From the NCBI RefSeq assembly GCF_004352825.1, contig NZ_SJRW01000001.1, forward strand, positions 1,550,001 through 1,614,000: 64,000 nucleotides of DNA, in the 5' to 3' direction. A program made the position numbers and the translations under genes. The notes below the pieces were generated by a model. It worked only from the letters and a program-made list of their open reading frames with translations. It was not told the DNA's origin and did no database searches. Position 1 is the stretch's first letter; every line of letters begins with the position of its first letter. This DNA is from Luteimonas arsenica (GTDB lineage: Bacteria; Pseudomonadota; Gammaproteobacteria; Xanthomonadales; Xanthomonadaceae). Positions 52,211 to 64,000 of the stretch are shown piece after piece.

Positions 52211-53119
52211 TCAGCGCCGCCGCCACTCCCCGGAAAACGCATCGCGCAGGGCCTCGTAGGCGGCCTTCTGCGCGTCGTCGCGCGGCGCCGGGGCCTGCAC
52301 CTCCAGCTCCACGATCTGGTCGCCATCGGCCTGGCCGCCGCTGCCCGGCAGGCCGCGGCCGCGCAGGCGCAGCCGGCGACCGGCCTCGGAGCCGGCCGGC
52401 ACCTTCAGCTCCACCGTGCCGCCCAGCGTCGGCACGCTGACGCTGGCGCCCAGCGCCGCCTCCCAGGGCGCCACCTCGAGCGCGTACAGGATGTTGCGGC
52501 CGTCGACCTCGAAGCGCGCGTCGGTGGCGTACTCGACTTCGAGCAGCAGGTTGCCGCCGGCTTCGCCCTGCCCCGCCAGACGTATCACCTGCCCCGGGCG
52601 GATCCCGCGCGGCACCTTCACCTCCAGCGTGCGGCCGCTGACCGCGATGCGCATGGCGCCGCCTTTGTGCACCGTGTCCAGCGGCACCACCAGGCGCGCG
52701 CGGGTGTCGCCGCGCGGCGGCGTGCCGAAGCCCGGGCCACCGCGCTGCTGCGCCTGGCGCCGGAACAGGCTTTCGAAGAAGTCGCTGAAGCCGCCGCCAC
52801 CGCCGTTGCCGCCGCCGAAGACCTCCTCGAAGTCGAAGCCCGGGCCGGCACCGTTGCCGCCGAAGCCACCCGGCGGCGGATGGATGTCGTCGCCGGGACG
52901 GTAGCCCCGGTTGCGCAGCTGGTCGTAGGCCTTGCGGCGCTCGGGGTCGCGCAGCGCCTCGTAGGCCTCGTTCACGGCCTTGAAACGGTCCTCGGCGTCG
53001 GACTCCTTGCTGACGTCGGGATGGTACTTGCGCGCCAGTCGCCGGTAGGCGGTCTTGATCTCGGCGTCGCCGGCGCTGGGCTCGACGCCCAGGATGGCGT
53101 AGTAGTCCTTGAACTGCAT
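52211..53119 (-). CDS. cbpA: DnaJ-class co-chaperone CbpA
   Basis: Co-chaperone of the DnaK system. The 302-residue protein has an N-terminal J domain (1-70) with HPD at 33-35, a Gly/Phe-rich linker (about 80-125), and two C-terminal substrate-binding domains without the DnaJ zinc finger, as in CbpA. It is convergent with the PilH gene (15 nt between stops). It is divergent from the peroxiredoxin gene. Confidence 0.94.
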   Translation of the reverse strand: MQFKDYYAILGVEPSAGDAEIKTAYRRLARKYHPDVSKESDAEDRFKAVNEAYEALRDPERRKAYDQLRNRGYRPGDDIHPPPGGFGGNGAGPGFDFEEVFGGGNGGGGGFSDFFESLFRRQAQQRGGPGFGTPPRGDTRARLVVPLDTVHKGGAMRIAVSGRTLEVKVPRGIRPGQVIRLAGQGEAGGNLLLEVEYATDARFEVDGRNILYALEVAPWEAALGASVSVPTLGGTVELKVPAGSEAGRRLRLRGRGLPGSGGQADGDQIVELEVQAPAPRDDAQKAAYEALRDAFSGEWRRR

Positions 53120-53278
53120 GCGTTCTCCACTCGCGTCGCGCGGCGGGGGCGGAGCGCCGGCCGCGGCAGGTTAGCAATATCGGGGCGATGCGGCGCAAGG
53201 CAAGCCCCCACCACCGCGGCGTGGCACCATGCGCCTGCGGTGGTCGATCCCGGCCGCCCCCGACCACACGGAGCCCCC

Positions 53279-53755
53279 ATGCCCATCCAGACCGGCGACG
53301 CCATTCCCGAAGTGACCCTGAAGTACATCGACGACGGCGTGCAGACCATCGACACCCCGACCCTGTTCGCGCACAAGAACGTGGTGCTGTTCGCGGTGCC
53401 CGGCGCGTTCACGCCCACCTGTTCCGAGCGCCACCTGCCCGGCTTCGTCGAGCGCTTCGACGAGTTCCGCGAACGCGGCATCGAAGTCGCCTGCATGGCG
53501 GTCAACGATCCCTTCGTGATGCAGGCCTGGGGCGAGAGCCAGCACGTTCCCGAGGGCCTGCGCATGCTCTCCGACGGCAACGGCGATTTCGCCCGCGCGC
53601 TCGGCCTGGAGATGGATGCCGCCGCCTTCGGCATGGGCCTGCGCAGCAAGCGCTTCGCGCTCTACGCCGAGGACGGCGTGGTCAAGCAGCTGTTCGTCGA
53701 GGCGCCGGGCGAATTCAAGGTGTCGTCGGCCGAGCACGTGCTCGGCGCGATCTGA
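53279..53755 (+). CDS. Peroxiredoxin, Prx5/AhpE-like type
   Basis: A 158-residue thiol peroxidase that reduces hydrogen peroxide and organic peroxides. The peroxidatic Cys48 lies in PGAFTPTCSERHLPGF, typical of the Prx5 group; a second Cys72 (EVACMAVND) is present. Cys72 is near the usual position for a structural or resolving Cys. A GGAG site precedes the ATG, which is divergent from cbpA. No glutaredoxin domain is fused. Confidence 0.94.
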   Translation: MPIQTGDAIPEVTLKYIDDGVQTIDTPTLFAHKNVVLFAVPGAFTPTCSERHLPGFVERFDEFRERGIEVACMAVNDPFVMQAWGESQHVPEGLRMLSDGNGDFARALGLEMDAAAFGMGLRSKRFALYAEDGVVKQLFVEAPGEFKVSSAEHVLGAI

Positions 53756-53789
53756 GGTTTCTCCGGCCGACGGGTCTCCCGCCGGCCAC

Positions 53790-56228
53790 TCAGGGGGCGA
53801 CGTCGAAGGCCAGGCTGGCCCAGGCGCCGCCCTCGGCCAGGGCCGTCAACTGCTGGCGGCCAGCCTCGGGAAATTCGCGCCACAGCGGCTGGCCACCGCG
53901 GGTGCGCCCGACCAGGCGGCCGTTGAGCAGCCACTGCACCTCGCCCTCGGCGCCGACCGCGCGCAGGGCCAGCCGCGGCGGTTTTGCAGATCCGGGTGCG
54001 CGCAGCAGCAGCGCGCCATCGTTGACGCCCTCGATGCGCAGGGCCAGGGCGGCGCCGCGGCCGTCGTCGGCGCAGTCCGGCGCCAGCGGCGGCAGGCGCG
54101 CGGCGGCACGGTCGGCGGCTCCCAGCCAGGGCGAGGCCAGCGCCGGCCAGCGTGCGATGTGGCGCGGCTCGCGCTCATGCGCGGCCGAACAGTCGGCGGA
54201 AAGCCGGCGGCCGCTGGTCGCGTCCACTTCGATCCGCTCCAGGCCCGCGCTCCAGCTGCGGGCCTCGCGCTCGGGCAGCGTGGGCGGCACCGCGCCGTCG
54301 AGCACCCAGGCGTCCATCCGCCGCCGGCAGGCGTCCTCCGGCTGGTCTTCCAGCGCCGTTCCCAGCGGCCAGCACACCGTGCGCCCCGACACGCTCGCCG
54401 GCTGCGGCAGGCGCGCGCCGTCACCGGCGCGCTGCGGCAGGCTGTCGAAGACCTCGAACAGCAGCGGCAGCGCGGTCACCGCCCCGTACTGGCCCGGCAG
54501 CGGCGTGCCGTCGGGACGCCCCACCCACACCCCCACCGTGTAGCGCCGCGTGGTGCCCAGCGCCCAGGCGTCGCGATAGCCGTAGCTGGTGCCGGTCTTC
54601 CAGGCCACGCGCTGGCGGCGGCCGGTGTCGAAGGTGTCGGCGCGCTCGCCCGGGCGCGGATTGGCGGCCAGGATCTCGTGCACGACCCAGGCCGAACCCG
54701 GCGACAGCAGGCGGCGGTCGACCACTGGATCATCCGCCGCGTAGCGCACGCGACCCGCGATGCCGCCGCGCGACAGCGCCGCGTGGGCGCCGACCAGGTC
54801 TTCCAGGCGCGCGCCGGTGCCGCCCAGGATCAAAGTGAGGTTGGGCCGGGTGCCGCGCGGGAAGCGCAGGCCGATGCCGGCATGATCCAGGCGCGCCGCG
54901 AAGCGTGCCGGGCCGACCCGGTCCAGCAGGTCGACCGCGGGCACGTTGAGCGACAGGCGCAGCGCATCGGCCACCGACACCGGGCCGTTGAATGCCGCAT
55001 CGAAGTTGCCCGGGCGGTAGCCACCGAAGGACTGCGGCGCATCCAGCAGCAGGCTCTGCGAATGCACCAGGCCATCATCGAGCGCCATGCCGTAGACAAA
55101 GGGCTTGAGCGTGGAGCCCGGCGAGCGCCAGGCGCGCACCATGTCTACGTGGCCCAGGCGCGCGGCGTCGCCGAAGGCCGCGGTGCCGAGGTAGGCGCGC
55201 GCCTCCATGCGCTCGTTGTCGACCACCAGCAGCGCGGCCGAGGTGCGTTCCGGCAGCTGGCTGACGTAGGCCGTCAGGCGCTCTTCAAGGGTGCGCTGCA
55301 GGGCGGCGTCGATGGTGGATTCGATGCGCTCGGCGTGCGGATCGCGCGCGCGCAGGCGTTGGGCGAGGAGCGCGGCCGACAGCGGCGGCTGCAGGGCGCG
55401 CGCGACCACGGGCTCGATCAGCGCGTCGTCGACGTCGGCGCGGCTCCAGCGGCCGCTCGCGACCATGCGTTCGAGCACCTTGTCGCGCGCGCGCCTCGCG
55501 GCCTCGGGCTCGCGGTCGGGGCGCAGGCGCGTCGGTGCCTGCGGCAGCACCGCCAGCAGCGCGGCCTCGGCGTGCGAAAGCCGCGCCGCCGGCTTGCCGA
55601 GGTAGGCCCAGCTCGCCGCCTCGACGCCCTCGATGGTGCCGCCGAAGGGCGCGCGCTCGAGGTAGAGCGTCAGGATTTCGTCCTTGGACAGGTGCGCCTC
55701 GAGCTGGATCGCGCGCAGCATCTGGCGCAGCTTCCCCGGCAAGGTGCGCGGATGCGGCTCGAGGATGCGCGCGACCTGCATGGTCAGGGTCGATCCGCCG
55801 GAGACGATGCGACCGCTCGTGGCCGCCTGCCGCGCGGCGCGCAGCAGGGCCACGGGGTTCACGCCGGGATGGCGGCGGAACCAACGGTCTTCGTAGGCCA
55901 GGAGGGCTTCGACGTAGAGCGGTGAGACCGAGGCCTCGGACGCCGGATAGCGCCACACGCCATCGGCATCGGCGAAGGCGCGCAGCGGGGTGCCGTCGCG
56001 GGCGGTGACCAGGGTGGCGTGGTCGCGGGCTTCCGGCAGGGGCGGCGGGAACACCAGGTCGAGCGCAAGCAGTGACAGCAGCAGCGCCACCGTGCTCCAG
56101 CGCAGGAGCGCCGGAGCACGCCGACGCAGCCACCCGTTGCGAGCGGCGCCGTCGGCCGGAAGTACGGTCGCGGCGCCGGCCGGTTCAGCGACGGGAGCGC
56201 CCCGGACCATCAGTGCGGTGTCCTCCAC
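53790..56228 (-). CDS. pbpC: Penicillin-binding protein 1C
   Basis: Bifunctional peptidoglycan synthase. The 812-residue protein has an N-terminal membrane anchor (about 40-60). The glycosyltransferase domain has Glu113 (EDRWFRRHPGVN) and SGGSTLTMQVAR. The transpeptidase domain has Ser372/Lys375 (SPGSTLKPF), an SLN triad motif and KTG. The C-terminal BiPBP_C domain is specific to PBP1C. It lies 78 nt downstream of the alpha-2-macroglobulin gene, matching the known pairing. Confidence 0.95.
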   Translation of the reverse strand: MEDTALMVRGAPVAEPAGAATVLPADGAARNGWLRRRAPALLRWSTVALLLSLLALDLVFPPPLPEARDHATLVTARDGTPLRAFADADGVWRYPASEASVSPLYVEALLAYEDRWFRRHPGVNPVALLRAARQAATSGRIVSGGSTLTMQVARILEPHPRTLPGKLRQMLRAIQLEAHLSKDEILTLYLERAPFGGTIEGVEAASWAYLGKPAARLSHAEAALLAVLPQAPTRLRPDREPEAARRARDKVLERMVASGRWSRADVDDALIEPVVARALQPPLSAALLAQRLRARDPHAERIESTIDAALQRTLEERLTAYVSQLPERTSAALLVVDNERMEARAYLGTAAFGDAARLGHVDMVRAWRSPGSTLKPFVYGMALDDGLVHSQSLLLDAPQSFGGYRPGNFDAAFNGPVSVADALRLSLNVPAVDLLDRVGPARFAARLDHAGIGLRFPRGTRPNLTLILGGTGARLEDLVGAHAALSRGGIAGRVRYAADDPVVDRRLLSPGSAWVVHEILAANPRPGERADTFDTGRRQRVAWKTGTSYGYRDAWALGTTRRYTVGVWVGRPDGTPLPGQYGAVTALPLLFEVFDSLPQRAGDGARLPQPASVSGRTVCWPLGTALEDQPEDACRRRMDAWVLDGAVPPTLPEREARSWSAGLERIEVDATSGRRLSADCSAAHEREPRHIARWPALASPWLGAADRAAARLPPLAPDCADDGRGAALALRIEGVNDGALLLRAPGSAKPPRLALRAVGAEGEVQWLLNGRLVGRTRGGQPLWREFPEAGRQQLTALAEGGAWASLAFDVAP

Positions 56229-56306
56229 AAGCCAGCCGCGGAGGACGGCCGGCGGCAGCGGTCCGCCGGGACGTCAGCGCGGCCACCGCCGCTCCTGCTG
56301 GAATGG

Positions 56307-59300
56307 TCACGGCTGCACCACCGTCAGGCGCTCCGGCACCGCGCGGCCGACGCCGCGCAGCTCGGGACGGTACATGTCCTCGGCCAGCGGCGGCGGCACC
56401 GTGTACTCGCCAGGCGTCACCGCGCGCACCAGGTAGAACACGTCGGCCGCGCGGCCCGCGTCGAGCTTGATCGCGGCGACGTAGCGGTCGTCGCGGAATT
56501 CCTCGTGCAGCAGCTCGGCCGCGTTGCCGCGGTCGCTCAGGCGGATACCGCCGACCACCACGTCGGCCCAGGCCGAGGCATCACCGAGGTTCATGTTCTC
56601 GACCTCCAGCCCCGCCGGCAGCAGTTCGGTGAGCAGGGCGTCGGGCATGGCACGGTCGGCGGTCAGGGTGACCCGCGCCACCAGCGCCTCGCCCTCGCGC
56701 AGCGGGCGCGGCGTCCAGGCCTTGCCGTCGGTGGTGTACCAGCGGCGCTCGACGCGCAGCACGCTGTCGTCGGGCGCGGGCGCCGTGCGCGGGATGCCGG
56801 CCACGTCCATGCTCGCGTACAGCGGCGCCTCGCCCTGCGGCACCAGGCGGACGCCGGCCGCCATCGCCGCGTGGCCATAGCTGCGCGAGAAGCGGCGCAT
56901 CGGCTCCAGCGTTTCCTGCACGCCGGCCTCGGTCAGGCTGCCGGTGAAGGTCTTGCCGGCGGTTCCGCCCAGCTCGCGGCCCAGACGCGCGATCGCTGCC
57001 TGTTCCTGCGTGCTCAGGTAGAACCAGCGCGCCTTGCGACGGGCGTCCAGCTCGGCGCCGACCCCGCGCAGCCCCGCCGTGCGCTGCGGCGTGGCCAGGT
57101 CATGCTTGCGCGCCAGGGCCTGCATCAGCGCGGCGTCGCGCAGCGGCGTGCCGTAGTCGCCCAGCCAGCCGGGGCGGTCGCCCTTCCAGGCGAAGGCTTC
57201 GTCCAGGGCCTTGTTGCCGCGCGTGGCGTCGCCCTGCAGCGACAGCGCAAGCCCAAGGTGGGCCAGGGGCATGGCGCTGCGCGCGGCGCCACGATCGTTG
57301 TCGTACAGCGCGCGCAGGGTGCCCAGCGGCGCGCGGTTCACGCGCGCCAGCACGTAGCCGGCATGGGCCTTGTAGGCCACGCGCAGGTGGCTGCGATTGT
57401 CGCGGCCGTAGAACTGCTGGCCGTCGGACAGCAGATCCTCGGACAGGCGCGACAGCGTCCGCTGCAGCATCGCCTCGGACACGTCGAAGCCGGCCTCGCG
57501 CGCGTCGAGCATGAACTCGGCGATGTACGGGGTGAGGGTCGGCTCGGTGCCGCCGCTGCCGCCCCACATGCTGAAGTGGCCCGAGCTGGCCTGCAGCGCG
57601 GCCAGCCTGCCCAGCGCGCCCTCCATGCGCCGCTGGCGGCTGTCGCCAGGCAGCGGCGTCATGCCCCAGGACGCTGCAGTCGGCGCGTCGAGCACCAGCG
57701 CCGCATAGCCCTTGCTGGCGGTCTGTTCCGCGCAGCCGTAGGGATAGCGCAGCGCGCCCTCGAGCGCGGCGGCGAAGGCGATCGGCGGCGTCGCGCTCAG
57801 GCCCAGGCGTGCGTTCACCGATCCCGGCAGCAGGCCCTCGGCCAGCGCCGGATCAAGCACCACCGGCGCCAGCGGATCGAGCACCTGGCTGCGCGAGCGC
57901 AGCACCTGCGGCCAGGGTGCGCGCACCGGCAGCTCGTAGCTGCGATCGACCGCAACGCCCGGGCCATCGACGCGCACGCGCACCTTGCCGACGTCGTGGC
58001 CATCCAGCGCGCGCAGCGGGAAGGACAGGGTCGAGCGGCCGTCGACGGCCAGCTTCGCCTCGCGCGTGCCCTCCTCCACCCGCAGCGGCCCGACGCCCTC
58101 CACGCGCACGCGGAAGTCGCCGGCCTTGCCGGTGAAGTTGGACAGGTCGAGCGTGACCGTGGCGCGGTCGCCCGGCGCCATCACCCGCGGCATGCTGGCC
58201 TCGGCCACCAGCGGCGCGCGCACCAGCAGTTCGCTGTCGCGGTTGCCATAGGCCTCGTCGCCGAACACCAGGGCGGACACGCGCAGGGTGCCGTTGAAAT
58301 CGGGCAGCGTGAACTCGACCGTGGCATTGCCCTTCGCGTCGAGCTTCACCGGGCCCGAGAACAGGTCGACGGTCTGCACGCGCGCGGTCGGGCGCCGCGC
58401 CTGCGGCAGTGCTTCCAGACCCTGGTCGCCGCCGAAACGCAGGCGCGCGGTGCCGCCATCCAGGCTCTCGATCACCCGGCCATAGACGTCATAGGCGTCC
58501 ACGCCCAGGCGCCGCTGCGCGAAGAAGTGGCGGTTGGCGTCGGGCACCGGATAGCGGGTGATGTTGAGGATGCCGACGTCCACCGCGGACACGGTCGCGT
58601 GCGCGGTCTTCCCGGCCAGCGCCGGCACGGCAAGCGTCACCCGCAGGGTCTCGTCGGGCTTCGCCTGCTTCGGCAGCGACAGGCCGACCGCCACGCGGCG
58701 GTCGCCGCGCGCCATCGGCACGTGGGCCACGCCGACCGCGCGCGCCGGGGTCACCTTGCTGGTGGCGCTGCCACCGCGGAACACCAGGGCGGTCACGTAG
58801 ACGTCGTGGCGCTCCCAGTCTTCGGTCACCGGCACCTTGAACGTGCTGCCGGCGCGCGCGTCGATCGCCTGCACATGGAGCAGCCTGTCGCTTTCCACCA
58901 GCAGCAGGCCCTTGCCCGCGTGCGGCGGCGTGACCGTCACTTCCAGGGTGTCGCCGGCGCGGTAGCCGGTGCGGTCGAGCGCCAGCTTGACCTTGTCGGG
59001 GCGGGCGTCGAGGCCGCGGTTGTCGTCGTCCCAGCTCCAGCCGGCATTGAAGGGATAGCGGGTGACCAGGCCGGTGTCCGGATCGCGCACCTCCAGCCGG
59101 TAGCCGCCCCACTCCACCGGGAAATCGACGCGGGCGGCCGACGCCCCGGCGTCCAGGCTGCGGGTCTCGACCACCTCGAACCGGCTGGTGTGGCTGTAGC
59201 TCCAGCCGCCGTCCTCGTCGAAATTCCAATGGTAGTCACGGCGCTCGCGCACCAGCTTGAGCTCGAGCCCCGCCAGTGGCCGCGGCTTGCCGTCCGCATC

Positions 59301-61229
59301 CACGCGCAGGATCTCGAAGCCCGCCCGGGCGTTCGCGTCGCTGCCCTCCTTGTCGTCGAACAGCGGGCGCACGCCGACCAGGGCATCGGCCGGCCACAGC
59401 ACGCGCTTCAGGCTGCGGTTGACGGTGCGGCCGCCGCTTTCGTACAGGCTGCCGGCCACCACCACCGACACCGGCGTGTCGCCGCGCACTTCGGCGGGCA
59501 GCGGCAGCGTCTGCGCGAGCTTGCCGGCGTCATCCAGCACGGTATCGACCACGTCCTTCGCTTCGCGCGGCAGCTGCACCGTCGGGTCGCCGAAGAACCA
59601 GCCCGGCAGCGACTCCAGCGGATGCTGCTCCACCGCCACCGCCAGGCGCGCGGTGAAGCGGTTGCCCGCGGCCGGCGCGCCGTAGAGGTAGGCACCGGTG
59701 ACGTCCATACGCAGCTGGTCGCCCTTGGCCAGGCGCGCCTGCGGGCTTTCCAGCTCGAGCTTCATGCGCTCGGGCAGGAACTCCTCGATGCGCAGGTCCA
59801 TGCCCTGGACCACGTCCTTGCTGGCCGGGTCGGTGCGGAACTCGACCTGCCAGCGGCCGGTCGGTGCTTCGGCCGGGATCTCCTTCTCGAAGCGGTAGTA
59901 GCCCTGCGCGCCCGCTTCCAGGCGCGATTCCACGAACACCTTGCCGTCGGGCTGCTTCAGGCGCGCGAACAGCGGCTGCGCCTTGCCGTCGGCCGCGGCC
60001 GGCACCGGCCTGCCGTCGGCGTCGCGCAGCAGGGCCGAGACCCGGACCGTCTCGCCCGGGCGATACAGGTCGCGTCCCGACCACGCGAAAACCTCGAACC
60101 AGGCCTGCCTGCGCCCCGCCACCGCGAACTCGGACAGGTCCAGCGCGGGCTGGTTGAACGGCAGCAGCGAGACATCGCTGCCGCGGGTGGCGACCAGCAC
60201 CTGCGCAGCGTCCAGCCTGTGGTTGAGCACGGCATTGCCGTTGCCGTCGGTTTGGGCCTTGAACACCGGCGCGCCGTCCTTGCCCAGCACCTTCAGTTCG
60301 ACCCCGCCCAGCGCCCCGCCGCCCTGCAGCGAGGCCGTGTGCACGAACAGCTGGTCGGCATAGGCGCGCACGTGCAGGCCGATGTCGCTGACGCTGAAGA
60401 ACGCGGTGTCGTACATGCCGTCGAAGCTGCCGGCGCGTTTCATCGTGGCGAAGTACAGGCCCGGCTGCTGCAGCTCGGCGATGTCCTGCAGCGGCAGGTA
60501 GGTGACCGCACGCTCGTTGCGCTCGCCGCCGAGCACGAAGCGGTTCACGTAGACCGGTTCGGCCATGCGCGTGATGCTGCGGCTCTGGCGATAGTCGTTG
60601 TCCAGCTCCCAGCTGCTGCGGCGCCCGCCGCGCTGGTACTCGGTGAAGAAGCGCGGCAGATCGGATTCGCGCACGCGCAGGAACTCGACGTCGACTTCGG
60701 CCACGTTCACCGAGACCACCGGCAGCCCGCGCGACTCCCGCGCCGGCAGCACGCTGCCCTGGGAGGCGAAGCCCGCGGCGGGCTTCAGTTCGCCGGTGTA
60801 GACCTTCTGCTCGATGTCGCGGCCCAGGGTGCTGCCGTCGGCGGCGGTGAGCGCGGCGGAAATGCGCAGCGTGTACTCGCGGTCGGCCTCGGCGAAGGGG
60901 AAGCGCAGCACCTTCCCCTCGTCATCCAGGCTCCAGCTGCTGTCCTCGCCCACCGGCTCGGCGAAGGTCAGCAGCCGGTCGAAGTCCTGGGTGCCCACCA
61001 GCGGCTGCGAGAACTCGACCGCCACCGACAGCGAACCCTCACTCTGGTCGGGCCAGGCGCGGACCAGGCCGAAGCCTTCCACGGTCGCGCGTTCGGCGAC
61101 GATGGCCTCGCCCCCGGGCGTCGGCAGCTGCCCGCCCTCGTTGCGCTTGCAGCCCGCCAGCAGCGCGGCCACGAGCATGACGCCCACGGCAAGCAGCCGC
61201 AGCCCGATCGATCGGTCGATTCCCTTCAT
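56307..61229 (-). CDS. yfhM: Bacterial alpha-2-macroglobulin lipoprotein (YfhM-like)
   Basis: A 1640-residue periplasmic protease trap. The N-terminus has a lipobox LLAGC (Cys27). Multiple beta-rich MG domains follow. The thioester motif CAEQ is at Cys1166 in YPYGCAEQTAS, after which helices form the TED. The thioester Cys and Gln needed for covalent trapping are intact. Family pairing with pbpC suggests defence of the cell wall against foreign proteases. Upstream is gyrA on the same strand. Confidence 0.94.
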   Translation of the reverse strand: MKGIDRSIGLRLLAVGVMLVAALLAGCKRNEGGQLPTPGGEAIVAERATVEGFGLVRAWPDQSEGSLSVAVEFSQPLVGTQDFDRLLTFAEPVGEDSSWSLDDEGKVLRFPFAEADREYTLRISAALTAADGSTLGRDIEQKVYTGELKPAAGFASQGSVLPARESRGLPVVSVNVAEVDVEFLRVRESDLPRFFTEYQRGGRRSSWELDNDYRQSRSITRMAEPVYVNRFVLGGERNERAVTYLPLQDIAELQQPGLYFATMKRAGSFDGMYDTAFFSVSDIGLHVRAYADQLFVHTASLQGGGALGGVELKVLGKDGAPVFKAQTDGNGNAVLNHRLDAAQVLVATRGSDVSLLPFNQPALDLSEFAVAGRRQAWFEVFAWSGRDLYRPGETVRVSALLRDADGRPVPAAADGKAQPLFARLKQPDGKVFVESRLEAGAQGYYRFEKEIPAEAPTGRWQVEFRTDPASKDVVQGMDLRIEEFLPERMKLELESPQARLAKGDQLRMDVTGAYLYGAPAAGNRFTARLAVAVEQHPLESLPGWFFGDPTVQLPREAKDVVDTVLDDAGKLAQTLPLPAEVRGDTPVSVVVAGSLYESGGRTVNRSLKRVLWPADALVGVRPLFDDKEGSDANARAGFEILRVDADGKPRPLAGLELKLVRERRDYHWNFDEDGGWSYSHTSRFEVVETRSLDAGASAARVDFPVEWGGYRLEVRDPDTGLVTRYPFNAGWSWDDDNRGLDARPDKVKLALDRTGYRAGDTLEVTVTPPHAGKGLLLVESDRLLHVQAIDARAGSTFKVPVTEDWERHDVYVTALVFRGGSATSKVTPARAVGVAHVPMARGDRRVAVGLSLPKQAKPDETLRVTLAVPALAGKTAHATVSAVDVGILNITRYPVPDANRHFFAQRRLGVDAYDVYGRVIESLDGGTARLRFGGDQGLEALPQARRPTARVQTVDLFSGPVKLDAKGNATVEFTLPDFNGTLRVSALVFGDEAYGNRDSELLVRAPLVAEASMPRVMAPGDRATVTLDLSNFTGKAGDFRVRVEGVGPLRVEEGTREAKLAVDGRSTLSFPLRALDGHDVGKVRVRVDGPGVAVDRSYELPVRAPWPQVLRSRSQVLDPLAPVVLDPALAEGLLPGSVNARLGLSATPPIAFAAALEGALRYPYGCAEQTASKGYAALVLDAPTAASWGMTPLPGDSRQRRMEGALGRLAALQASSGHFSMWGGSGGTEPTLTPYIAEFMLDAREAGFDVSEAMLQRTLSRLSEDLLSDGQQFYGRDNRSHLRVAYKAHAGYVLARVNRAPLGTLRALYDNDRGAARSAMPLAHLGLALSLQGDATRGNKALDEAFAWKGDRPGWLGDYGTPLRDAALMQALARKHDLATPQRTAGLRGVGAELDARRKARWFYLSTQEQAAIARLGRELGGTAGKTFTGSLTEAGVQETLEPMRRFSRSYGHAAMAAGVRLVPQGEAPLYASMDVAGIPRTAPAPDDSVLRVERRWYTTDGKAWTPRPLREGEALVARVTLTADRAMPDALLTELLPAGLEVENMNLGDASAWADVVVGGIRLSDRGNAAELLHEEFRDDRYVAAIKLDAGRAADVFYLVRAVTPGEYTVPPPLAEDMYRPELRGVGRAVPERLTVVQP

Positions 61230-61358
61230 TGCCGGTGCCCCTCAGGAGTAGCCGGCAGTATAGGAGCGCCGGCAGCCTGGACGACAACGCGCGACGACGC
61301 GGAACGGGGTCGGCGGATGCCGCGCCGTTTCGCGGTGGCAGGCCTGCGGGTGCGAACC

Positions 61359-61382
61359 GGCCGGCGTCAATGGACGCCGGCC
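61359..61382 (-). terminator. Hairpin after gyrA, possible terminator
   Basis: A perfect 10-bp stem (GGCCGGCGTC / GACGCCGGCC) with a 4-nt loop lies 12 nt downstream of the gyrA stop. No T-run follows, so it may be a Rho-dependent or mRNA-stabilising hairpin. Confidence 0.4.
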
Positions 61383-61393
61383 GCATGCCGGGC

Positions 61394-64000
<2,607 letters not shown>

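Overview
The window is a 64 kb piece of a high-GC gammaproteobacterial chromosome, most likely Xanthomonadaceae (Lysobacter, Luteimonas or Pseudoxanthomonas type). The evidence is the GC-rich third codon position, a very large NAD-glutamate dehydrogenase, a methionine synthase split into two genes, a GyrA with Gln at the Escherichia coli Ser83 position, a complete kynurenine-to-aminomuconate cluster, and a YtrA-type GntR/ABC operon with a GGTG-N16-CACC operator. No phage, insertion sequence, CRISPR array, tRNA or rRNA was seen. Nearly all of it is dense core chromosome with many 4-bp ATGA/GTGA gene overlaps. The accessory-looking parts are mostly intergenic hairpin repeats. Both edges cut features: a hairpin repeat on the left and gyrA on the right.

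Layout, left to right. 0-4.2 kb: an IscA-type Fe-S protein opposite asnS, then two small unknown proteins, an atypical SDR and nei. 4.2-11.2 kb: a 3-hydroxykynurenine/3-hydroxyanthranilate catabolic cluster (aminomuconate semialdehyde dehydrogenase, beta-carbonic anhydrase, RidA-type deaminase, 3-hydroxyanthranilate dioxygenase, ACMSD, kynureninase, kynurenine 3-monooxygenase). 11.3-17 kb: sbcB, DUF2461, DUF2939, a 5'-nucleotidase, a secreted alpha/beta hydrolase and NAD kinase. 17-23.3 kb, minus strand: NAD-GDH and an acyl-CoA dehydrogenase. 23.4-29.7 kb: an ArsR-methyltransferase fusion, the two methionine synthase genes and an MFS transporter. 29.9-33.8 kb, minus strand: DUF2058, slyX, ugd and two FKBP-type isomerases. 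34-38.2 kb: a six-gene GntR/ABC operon ending in a lipoprotein and a GSGD-repeat solenoid protein. 38.3-44.2 kb: a universal stress protein, fumC (minus), purB, the ribosomal oxygenase roxA and a partner gene. 44.4-50 kb: sucA-sucB-lpd. 50-53.8 kb: a LOG-family protein, an AcuI/YhdH-type reductase, a PilH-like receiver, cbpA (minus) and a peroxiredoxin. 53.8-64 kb, minus strand: pbpC, an alpha-2-macroglobulin lipoprotein and gyrA.

How genes work together. The kyn cluster takes kynurenine to 4-oxalocrotonate. Tryptophan dioxygenase, formamidase and the lower pathway are not in the window. The ArsR-methyltransferase gene overlaps metH part 1 and has a palindrome at its predicted transcription start, suggesting control by methionine-cycle metabolites. 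The GntR operon has an operator over its own -10 box and looks autoregulated. sucABC is a complete 2-oxoglutarate dehydrogenase. pbpC and the alpha-2-macroglobulin are the known periplasmic pair.

No wholly new system stands out. The best leads are a 186-bp intergenic palindrome between fumC and purB, a family of CACGGAT/CGCGGAT hairpin repeats at three intergenic sites (one nested inside another), the GntR-ABC-solenoid operon, and an SDR lacking the usual catalytic Tyr and Lys.
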